Positions 1-9,643 of a stretch of DNA of 64,000 bases are shown here, piece by piece. Origin of the DNA: Streptomyces adustus (GTDB lineage: Bacteria; Actinomycetota; Actinomycetes; Streptomycetales; Streptomycetaceae); assembly GCF_009377175.1 (NCBI RefSeq), contig NZ_VJZD01000002.1, positions 56,832 to 120,831 on the forward strand, in the 5' to 3' direction. The stretch's first letter is position 1; every line of letters starts with the position of its first letter. Below the pieces are notes generated by a model. The model was given only the letters and a program-made list of their open reading frames with translations, did not search any database and was not told the origin of the DNA. Both the position numbers and the translations under genes were made by a program.

Positions 1-2
1 GC

Positions 3-158
<156 letters not shown>

Positions 159-193
159 GCGGTCAGCCCGCAGCCCCCTTCACGGCTGCCCTG

Positions 194-232
194 CACGCCC
201 CTCAGCTGCCCACCACCACAGCTGGGGGCGTG
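194..232 (+). terminator. Hairpin terminator downstream of the thioredoxin reductase gene
   Basis: The arms CACGCCCC-t-CAGCTG and CAGCTGGGGGCGTG form a stem of about 14 bp with one bulge, 36 nt after the stop codon. There is no U tract, which is common for Streptomyces terminators. Confidence 0.6.
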
Positions 233-377
233 CGTGTGCCGCCGAGGAGGCGGGCGTGCCACAGCCGTGCCAGATCGTGCGGGGAACCACGGGGAACACC
301 GGGGAACAGGTCGGCGGGCAATCGCATGCCCCAAACGCTCTGCCGCAGGTCAGCGAGGAGACACCGTTCAAATCACC

Positions 378-394
378 TCAGCTTCCCAAGCTGA
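378..394 (+). other. tRNA-Gly(CCC) anticodon-arm-like fragment in the 159-480 gap
   Basis: TCAGCTTCCCAAGCTGA is a 17-nt hairpin whose 7-nt loop reads like the anticodon loop of bacterial tRNA-Gly(CCC). The D- and T-arms do not follow, so this is not an intact tRNA. It could be the core of an old attachment site, since actinomycete integrases often use tRNA anticodon arms, or chance. Apart from this and the terminator at 194-232, I see nothing coding between 159 and 480. Confidence 0.25.
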
Positions 395-480
395 TGTCAC
401 ATAGCTGTGCAGACCCGGGGAGTTCTGCTGGCCTCGACCAGTAGCCTGCGACGATCAGCCGTGGCACACCTGGAGGCTTC

Positions 481-1026
481 GTGGAAGCTACCGCCCTCGT
501 CAGTCCCGAACGACTGTGGTCGGCGCACGAGGTTTTGATGCGTCCGAGCCCCGTCCCGGCGGCGGCCGGGGTCTACGGGTGGCGTTTCGAGCAGCCGCCC
601 CATCCGGACCTGGATGCCGGGCGCCTGCTCTACGTAGGCATAGCCCCGCGGTACATGGCGAACCGGACCAGCACCCAGAACCTGCGCAAGCGGGTCCGCT
701 ACCACTACCGGGGCAACGCGGCCGGCTCGACCCTGCGACTCACCCTCGGGTGCCTACTCGGACTTGAGTTGCGCCGCGTCGGCAGCGGCAAGCGGATGAC
801 CTTCGGTAAGTCCGGTGAAGCCACCCTGACTCAGTGGATGGCGGACAACGCGCGAGTGTGCTGGATCGAGCGGGACGAGCCGTGGGCCATGGAGTCGCAG
901 CTCATCTCCCGACTCGATCTCCCGCTGAACCTCGACCAGAACCGCCACAACGCTTTCCACAGCCGCCTGAAGGAGCTGCGGGCCCAGGCTCGGCAGCGAG
1001 CGCGGGAGTTGCCGATCAGCTCGTAG
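481..1026 (+). CDS. GIY-YIG nuclease-like protein
   Basis: A 181-residue protein with a GTG start preceded by TGGAGG at good spacing. Residues 30-32 (GVY) and 51-54 (YVGI) fit the GIY and YIG strands. They are followed by a basic helix (LRKRVRYHYRGN, about 68-79) as in GIY-YIG domains. That fold cleaves DNA with a Tyr, an Arg and a C-terminal metal-binding Glu; a Glu is present in EPWAMESQL (about 138-146). The gene stands alone between gene-poor stretches that carry possible integration scars, which fits a mobile-element or defence passenger. The partner and substrate are unknown. The fold assignment is an inference from motifs. Confidence 0.65.
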   Translation: MEATALVSPERLWSAHEVLMRPSPVPAAAGVYGWRFEQPPHPDLDAGRLLYVGIAPRYMANRTSTQNLRKRVRYHYRGNAAGSTLRLTLGCLLGLELRRVGSGKRMTFGKSGEATLTQWMADNARVCWIERDEPWAMESQLISRLDLPLNLDQNRHNAFHSRLKELRAQARQRARELPISS

Positions 1027-1569
1027 GCCGTCGGATCGGCGACTGAACAGACCGTTGTCTGGACCGTCCGTCCCTGGGCCGTCGGAGAGCGGCCCACAGT
1101 GACCGACAACGGCCGTGGACGGCCGCTCGGTCACAGGCCGCCGGCACCGTGGTGTGGATCGTTCGAGGGCGGTCCGGCACCGCACCACTTCCTGGGCAAC
1201 AAGCGGGATTCGAGTCCTGGCGTCGCCGCACGGACCCTTGGTCGCGCAGTCTCGCGATCAGCCTGGTGCCCCACGGTGCCTCCCCCTGGAACACCCCGTC
1301 TCAAGCGGTGCCGACGGGGACCGTGTACGGGACCCAGCCGCACCCGGAGGGCACAACGAGGGCACAACGGCCTCGCACGGACTCAACGGCAGCAAACGTC
1401 GGCCGACGCCGTTTCCCCTGGTCAGCGGCGTACCTTGAGAGTCGCCGCAGAAAATGCCCGAAGGGGCGGCACCCCCGCACAGGGTGTCGCCCCTTCTTCT
1501 TCGAGCACCGGGTCCGCCGCTCATCGGTGAGGGTCGGGGACGAGCGGCGGGCCCGGATCCGGGTCGGGG
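1027..1569. other. Gene-poor interval with a GGGCACAACG direct repeat
   Basis: No frame in this 540-bp stretch has a convincing start, ribosome site or protein family. The decamer GGGCACAACG occurs at 1349-1358 and 1360-1369, an 11-bp period that resembles arm-type integrase sites. A T-loop-like TTCGAGT lies near 1210 without a pairing T-stem. The interval ends in the strong hairpin at 1461-1495. The overall look is a decayed integration or deletion junction, but this is not proven. Confidence 0.3.
1461..1495. terminator. Strong terminator hairpin 3' of ppdK
   Basis: AAGGGGCGGCACCC pairs with GGGTGTCGCCCCTT (14 bp, one G-T pair, 7-nt loop). On the + strand it is followed by CTTCTTC. On the - strand it lies 75 bp after the ppdK stop and is followed by CGGGCATTTT, so it may stop transcription in both directions. 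Confidence 0.75.
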
Positions 1570-4317
<2,748 letters not shown>

Positions 4318-4520
4318 GGGTCTCGACTCCTCGAGGACGCGGTGGCTGCCCTGACGGGCAGGAACATACCCAGATCGAAGGCGCCTGGGTACGTCCACTT
4401 GTGCGTCATGCGCCTGTAACTCGACGTCCGCCAGCGGATCGAAAGTCAAAGCTTGGCAAGCGTCAAGCAGCTGATGTTTTCATTTCTTGAACACAACATG
4501 CGCCATAGGCAGACCATATC

Positions 4521-4633
4521 GCTCATGTGAGCATCTCTCGTCACGTCTGATTTCGATCGATGAACGATCAAGGGGTGGCACTGAGTGCCACCCCTTGGAG
4601 AAGTGCAGTCGCCCAAGATCTGCTCATGTGAGC
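4521..4633. promoter_or_regulatory. Two copies of GCTCATGTGAGC upstream of ppdK
   Basis: The dodecamer GCTCATGTGAGC (5-bp arms GCTCA/TGAGC, 2-bp spacer) occurs at 4521-4532 and again at 4622-4633, 101 bp apart. The two copies flank a palindrome. Both lie in the gene-free interval 4318-4732 between ppdK and the ROK gene, both on the - strand. They look like operators of an unknown regulator, most likely acting on ppdK. TTGACG at 4471-4466 on the - strand is a possible -35 element. Confidence 0.45.
4570..4596. terminator. Near-perfect 27-bp palindrome between ppdK and the ROK gene
   Basis: AAGGGGTGGCACT-G-AGTGCCACCCCTT has 13-bp arms and a single central base. It lies 137 bp downstream of the ROK-gene stop (- strand) and 253 bp upstream of ppdK. 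It could terminate ROK transcription. The 1-nt spacer would make a strained RNA loop, so an operator is also possible. Confidence 0.5.
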
Positions 4634-4732
4634 GCAACCCTTATCAAGGGTGGCGAGAATCACGCTTTCACAGGAGACCGGTTTTCACCATGCGGACGGG
4701 CGTCCGGACACGAAACACCCTCGTCATCCGCC

Positions 4733-5962
4733 TCACACGCCGAGCGCCAGCAGCCGTTCCTCCACCCGCTCGGGCGCGTACAGGTGCTCGACGACCATCG
4801 CGGCGGCGCCCACCAGCCCGGCCCGCTCGCCGAGCGCCGAGGTCACCACGTCCAGCCGGGCCGTCGAGCGCGGCAGCGCCCGCTGGTACAGCAGTTCCCG
4901 CACCCCGGTGAGGAAGGGGGTTCCGGCCAGATCCCCGGCGATCATCAGCACACCGGGGTTGAACAGCGTCACGACGGTCGCCAGCACGTCCCCGACGCTG
5001 CGCCCGGCCTCGCGGGCCAGCGCCGCGGCCTCGGGGTGCCCGGCCGCGAGCAGGTCGCGCACGTCCGAGCCGGACGCGGCCGGCACTCCGGCCTCGGCGA
5101 GCCTGCGGGCCACCGCGCCACCGCTGGCGACCGCGGCCAGACAGCCGCGGGACCCGCACCGGCACAGCGCGTCGGCGCCCACCCGGATGTGCCCGATGTC
5201 GCCGGCGCCCCCGTCGATCCCGCGGTAGACCGAGCCGTCCACCACCATCCCGGCGCCTATGCCGGTCGACACCTTGACCAGCATGAACGCGGAGCAGTCC
5301 GGATGCCCGGTGCGCTGTTCGCCGTAGGCCATGAGGTTGGCGTCGTTGTCGACCAGGACCGGCACGCGCGGGGCGCCGGTGTGCTCGGTCAGGGCGCGGG
5401 ACAGCCGGCCGCGTATGTCGTACCCGTCCCAGCCGGGCATGATCGGCGGCTGGACCACCCGGCCGGTCTCGGTGTCGACCGGGCCCGGCACCGCGAGGCC
5501 GATGCCGCACACCTCGCCGGCCGCGTGCCCCGCCTTGTCCAGCAGCTCCGCGAACCACCGGCCCAGTTCGCCCAGGACGGCGTCCGGGCCGTCCTCGACG
5601 ACCAGCGTGCCGGAGTGCTCGGCGAGTATCTCGCCGGTGAGGGTGAGGACGGCGGCGCGCGCGTGCCGGGTGTCGAGGTCCCCGGCGAGGACGACCGCGT
5701 GGGCGTCGTCGAACTCCAGGGTGATGGAGGGGCGGCCGCCCAGCGGGGAGTCCACCGGACCGCCCGCGCCCTCGCGCAGCCAGCCCGCGCGAAAGAGCCG
5801 GTCGAGGCGCTGGCCGACGGTGGCCCGGGAGAGTCCGGTCACCTGCTGGAGGGCCCCGCGCGTGGTGGCCCGGCCCGTGCGCACCAGTTCGAGCAGGTCG
5901 CCGGCGCTCGCCTGACTCCCCGCCCTCGTGGCCCTTCCTGCTCTGCCCGGACGTCCGGTCAT
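4733..5962 (-). CDS. ROK-family transcriptional repressor
   Basis: 409 residues. A winged helix-turn-helix occupies about 20-75 (TTRGALQQVTGLSRATVGQR). It is followed by a ROK sugar-kinase-like domain with DNDANLMAYGEQ and the zinc-binding motif CRCGSRGC. The family binds sugars or phosphosugars and releases its operator. I chose ATG 5962 over GTG 5968 because AAGGGGG lies 9 nt before it. The gene is divergent from the glycosidase pair starting at 6082, so it probably represses that operon and itself. The inducer is unknown. Confidence 0.85.
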   Translation of the reverse strand: MTGRPGRAGRATRAGSQASAGDLLELVRTGRATTRGALQQVTGLSRATVGQRLDRLFRAGWLREGAGGPVDSPLGGRPSITLEFDDAHAVVLAGDLDTRHARAAVLTLTGEILAEHSGTLVVEDGPDAVLGELGRWFAELLDKAGHAAGEVCGIGLAVPGPVDTETGRVVQPPIMPGWDGYDIRGRLSRALTEHTGAPRVPVLVDNDANLMAYGEQRTGHPDCSAFMLVKVSTGIGAGMVVDGSVYRGIDGGAGDIGHIRVGADALCRCGSRGCLAAVASGGAVARRLAEAGVPAASGSDVRDLLAAGHPEAAALAREAGRSVGDVLATVVTLFNPGVLMIAGDLAGTPFLTGVRELLYQRALPRSTARLDVVTSALGERAGLVGAAAMVVEHLYAPERVEERLLALGV

Positions 5963-6032
5963 GCCCACCCCCTTGTGTTTCTCAAGCCTGCATTACATAT
6001 TGAGTTTTGCGTGTTAAATAGACGTAACTCTA

Positions 6033-6047
6033 CGGTAGCTACTACCG
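6033..6047. promoter_or_regulatory. Candidate operator between the ROK gene and the glycosidase operon
   Basis: CGGTAG-CTA-CTACCG is a perfect inverted repeat in the 119-bp divergent interval, next to an AT-rich stretch (TGAGTTTTGCGTGTTAAATA) that likely holds the promoters. Its position fits a site for the adjacent ROK repressor. Confidence 0.45.
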
Positions 6048-6081
6048 AACCGATCCGCCCTACGTCCGCGGGGAGCCCCGA

Positions 6082-7554
6082 GTGGATCGCACCGCCCAGC
6101 TGAGCGCCCGTCCCCTCCTGACGGGACGCGCCGTTGTATACGATCCGCCGGTCACGGCCGGTCCGCTGCACCTCAGGGCCGCACAGGTGCTGGAAGGCAA
6201 CTGGACGGGAACATCCACGGTGCCCTCGCACAGCCTGTACCCGCACCAGTGGTCCTGGGACTCGGCGTTCATCGCGATCGGCCTGCGGCACGTCTCGCCG
6301 CTGCGGGCCCAGCGGGAGCTGGAGTCGCTGCTGGCCGCCCAGTGGGACGACGGGCGGGTCCCGCACATCGTCTTCAACCCCTCCGTACCGCTCGACGCGT
6401 ACTTCCCCAGCCCCGACTTCTGGCGCTCCTCGACCGCGGGGCGCACCGCGGGCGCCCCGCGCACCGTACAGACCTCGGGCATCGTGCAGCCACCGGTGCA
6501 CGCGCTGGCCGCGTGGCTGGTGCACTGCGCCGACCCGGTGCTGTCCCGGGCGCGCGGCTTCCTCACCCGGCTGCACCCGCGGCTGGCGGCCTGGCACCGC
6601 TATCTCCTGCACCGCCGGGACCTGGGCGGCGGCGGGCTCGCCTCCGTCGTCCACCCCTGGGAGCAGGGCATGGACAACAGCCCCTGCTGGGACGCCCCGC
6701 TCGCCCGGATCGCCCCGGCCCCGGCCCGCTCCTTCCGCCGCGCCGACCTCGACCACGGCGCCGCCGAGGACCGGCCCACGGACCTGGACTACGGGCGGTA
6801 CGTGCGGCTGGCGACGGACTACCGGGACCGGGGCTACGACGACAACCCGGGCACCCCGGCCGATTCCGGGGGCGGCCGGGGGACCGGTGACTTCGCCGTG
6901 GAGGACCCGGCCTTCAACGCCCTGCTGATCGCCTCCGAGTTCGCGCTGGCGCGCATCGCGCACGAGCTCGGCGCGACCGGCACCGCCCGCCGTGCGCGCG
7001 CACAGCGGCTGACGACGGCGCTGGTGGAGCGGCTGTGGGACCCGGCGGAGGGCATGTTCCTCTGCCGGGACGTCCGCGCGGGCCGGCCGATCCCCGAACG
7101 CAGCGTCTCCGGCCTGGTCCCGCTGCTGCTGCCCGGCCTCCCGCGCGACATCGTCACCGCGCTCGTGCGCACCCTCGGCGGGCCCCACTTCGGACTGGGC
7201 GACAGCACCCGGCTGGTCCCGAGCTACGACCTGCTCGGCGAGGCCTTCGACCCGCACCGCTACTGGCGGGGGCCCGCCTGGTTCAACACCGCCTGGCTGC
7301 TGGAGCGCGGGCTGCGGCTGCACGGGGAACAGACCCGGGCCGAGGCACTGCGCACGGCGGCCCTGGAGACCGCCGACGCGACCGGGTTCGCGGAGTACGT
7401 GGACCCGTACACCGGCGAGGCGTGCGGCGCGACCGGCTTCAGCTGGACCGCGGCGCTCACGCTCGACCTGCTCCACGAGCCCGTCGGGCACGGCGTGTCC
7501 GTCCCGGGCATCGGCACGTTCGACATGAGGGACAAGGGAGGGGACCGAGGATGA
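6082..7554 (+). CDS. GH63/MGH-like (alpha/alpha)6-barrel glycosidase
   Basis: 490 residues with no signal peptide, so probably cytosolic. The motifs fit the mannosylglycerate-hydrolase/GH63-type toroid: HQWSWDSAFIAIGLRH near residue 55, WEQGMDNSP near 194 (the Asp is the likely general acid), and YWRGPAWFNTAWLLERG near 393. The probable role is hydrolysis of a small alpha-glucoside or glycosylglycerate. It overlaps the next gene by 4 nt and is divergent from the ROK repressor, so the three genes form one sugar-use locus. The substrate cannot be read from sequence. Confidence 0.8.
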   Translation: MDRTAQLSARPLLTGRAVVYDPPVTAGPLHLRAAQVLEGNWTGTSTVPSHSLYPHQWSWDSAFIAIGLRHVSPLRAQRELESLLAAQWDDGRVPHIVFNPSVPLDAYFPSPDFWRSSTAGRTAGAPRTVQTSGIVQPPVHALAAWLVHCADPVLSRARGFLTRLHPRLAAWHRYLLHRRDLGGGGLASVVHPWEQGMDNSPCWDAPLARIAPAPARSFRRADLDHGAAEDRPTDLDYGRYVRLATDYRDRGYDDNPGTPADSGGGRGTGDFAVEDPAFNALLIASEFALARIAHELGATGTARRARAQRLTTALVERLWDPAEGMFLCRDVRAGRPIPERSVSGLVPLLLPGLPRDIVTALVRTLGGPHFGLGDSTRLVPSYDLLGEAFDPHRYWRGPAWFNTAWLLERGLRLHGEQTRAEALRTAALETADATGFAEYVDPYTGEACGATGFSWTAALTLDLLHEPVGHGVSVPGIGTFDMRDKGGDRG

Positions 7555-9485
7555 CGGACCGGCTTCATCTGCTCGTGTACGGCGGCACGTTCGCCGTCGT
7601 GGGCGACGGTGGGGACATCAGCGGCGTACGCGGCGGCTCCCCCGACGGGCTGTTCCTGCGCGACGCCCGGCACCTCAGCCGCTGGCAGCTGACGGTCGAC
7701 GGCGCGGTGCCCGAGGCACTGTCGCCGGTCGCGGACGGGGACACCGCGCGCTGTGTCCTGGTGCCGCGCGGCGGGCGCGCCGACACGCCCGCGTACACGC
7801 TCTTCCGTGAACAGGCCGTGGGCGACGGCTCGTTCGTCGAGACGCTGCGGGTCACCAGCAACCGGCCGGTGCCCACCACCGTCCGGCTGGGGGTCACCGC
7901 GGACGCCGACTTCACCGACCAGTTCGAGCTGCGCTCCGACCACCGCACCTACGCCAAGCCCGGGGCGACCCGCTCCCGGCAGGTCCTCGACGACGGGGTG
8001 GAGTTCACCTACCGGCGCGGGGAGTGGCGCTCCTGTACGACGGTGACGGCCGAGCCCGTGCCAGACGGCGTCGAGGAGACCGGCACCGGGGCCCGGCGGC
8101 TGGTGTGGACCCTGGAGCTGGAGCCGCACGGCACGGCGGAACTGACCCTGCGGGTGATGGCCCGTCCGCACGGCGAGAAGCGGGCCCTGCGGGTGCCGCG
8201 CTCGCCCGCCGCCCTCACCGAGCAGCTCATCGCCCTGGAGGGCACCTTCGTGGAGGGCGTGGCCTTCCCGACCGGCTGGCCGGAGCTGGCGGCGGCGTGC
8301 GCCCGCGGCCTGGCCGACCTCGCCTCGCTCCAGGTGCCGGCGACCGGCCCGGACGGCGAGGAGCTGCGGGTGCCCGCGGCGGGCGCCCCGTGGTTCCTGG
8401 CCCTGCTCGGCCGCGACGCCCTGCTGACCTCGCTGTTCGCCCTGCCCTACCGTCCCGGGCTGGCCGCGGACACGCTCCGGGCGCTCGCCGCGGCCCAGGC
8501 CACGGACACCGAGGCGGCGCAGGTGTCGCAGCCCGGCAAGATCGTGCACGAGCTGCGGCACGGCGAACTGGCCCACTTCGGGCAGGTCCCGTACGGCCGT
8601 TACTACGGTTCGGTCGACGCGACGCCGCTGTTCCTCGTCCTGCTCGGCGCGTACGTCGAGCACACCGGGGACGTCGCCCTGGCCCGGCGCCTGGAGTCGC
8701 ACGCCCGCGCGGCGGTCGGCTGGATGCTGGACCACGGCGGACTGACCTCCCGCGGCTATCTCGTCTACCGCGCCGACCAGGGCGGCCTGGCCAACCAGAA
8801 CTGGAAGGACTCCCCCGGCGCCATCTGTCACGCCGACGGCACCCGCGCCCGCGGCACGGTGACGGCGGCCGGGGCCCAGGGCTACGCCTACGACGCCCTG
8901 CGCCGTACGGCCTGGGTCGCGCGCGCCGCCTGGGCGGACGAGGTCTACGCGGCCCTGCTGGAACAGGCGGCCGCCGATCTGCGCGACCGCTTCCAGCGGG
9001 ACTTCTGGATGCGCGAGCGCTCCTTCCCGGCGCTGGCCCTGGACGGCGAGGGCCGTCAGGTCGACGCGCTGGCCTCGGACGCGGGGCATCTGCTGTGGTC
9101 GGGCCTGCTGGACAAGGAGTACGGGAAGGCCGTCGGCCGGCGGCTGCTCGAACCGGACTTCTTCTCCGGCTGGGGCGTACGCACCCTCGCCTCCGGGCAG
9201 CCGGCCTACCACCCCCTGTCGTACCACCGCGGCTCGGTCTGGCCGCACGACAACGCGTTGATCACCCTGGGGCTGGCCCGCTACGGACTGCACGACGAGG
9301 CCCGTACGGTCGCCCACGGCCTGGTGGACGCGGCCACCGCGACCGGGCACCGTCTTCCCGAGGTGCTCGCGGGCTACGGCCGCGAGAGCCACGGGGAGCC
9401 GGTCCCCTACCCGCACGCGTGTGTACGGGAGTCCCGGTCGGCGGCGGCCCCGCTGGCCCTGCTCACCGCGGTCGGCGGCGCGTAG
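7551..9485 (+). CDS. Glycogen-debranching-type (amylo-alpha-1,6-glucosidase-like) protein
   Basis: 644 residues. ATG 7551 overlaps the preceding stop (ATGA) and has GGGAGGGG upstream. The N-terminal beta domain (DGLFLRDARHLSRWQLTVDG) is the glycogen debranching N-terminal type. The C-terminal toroid carries GRDALLTSLFALPYRPGLA, NQNWKDSPGAICHADG and YHRGSVWPHDNALI. The family trims alpha-1,6 or short alpha-glucan branches. Coupling to the GH63-like gene suggests both enzymes act on the same oligosaccharide. Confidence 0.82.
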   Translation: MTDRLHLLVYGGTFAVVGDGGDISGVRGGSPDGLFLRDARHLSRWQLTVDGAVPEALSPVADGDTARCVLVPRGGRADTPAYTLFREQAVGDGSFVETLRVTSNRPVPTTVRLGVTADADFTDQFELRSDHRTYAKPGATRSRQVLDDGVEFTYRRGEWRSCTTVTAEPVPDGVEETGTGARRLVWTLELEPHGTAELTLRVMARPHGEKRALRVPRSPAALTEQLIALEGTFVEGVAFPTGWPELAAACARGLADLASLQVPATGPDGEELRVPAAGAPWFLALLGRDALLTSLFALPYRPGLAADTLRALAAAQATDTEAAQVSQPGKIVHELRHGELAHFGQVPYGRYYGSVDATPLFLVLLGAYVEHTGDVALARRLESHARAAVGWMLDHGGLTSRGYLVYRADQGGLANQNWKDSPGAICHADGTRARGTVTAAGAQGYAYDALRRTAWVARAAWADEVYAALLEQAAADLRDRFQRDFWMRERSFPALALDGEGRQVDALASDAGHLLWSGLLDKEYGKAVGRRLLEPDFFSGWGVRTLASGQPAYHPLSYHRGSVWPHDNALITLGLARYGLHDEARTVAHGLVDAATATGHRLPEVLAGYGRESHGEPVPYPHACVRESRSAAAPLALLTAVGGA

Positions 9486-9643
9486 GCCCGGCCCGTCCTG
9501 TGGGATGTTGACGAGGCGTTTGCCGGGTGTTTGCCCTGGCTCGTGAACGGACACCGAGGGCAGACCGTACGGGATGACGGCGGGCCAGGCCTCCCCACCA
9601 CGGCCCGCCGCTCCCTCACGCGCCTCGCACGGAAGGACCTCCG

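Noticed and set aside
1195..1230. T-arm-like sequence around TTCGAGT
   Set aside because: The expected stem bases do not pair (A opposite C next to the loop, G opposite G) and no other tRNA arms surround it.
4318..4449. 44-codon upstream extension of ppdK
   Set aside because: It has no family similarity, and GTG 4317 has a good ribosome site and gives the normal enzyme length.
4446..4637. 63-codon - strand frame in the ppdK upstream region
   Set aside because: It runs through the palindrome and both repeated motifs, has no ribosome site and shows no protein-like pattern.
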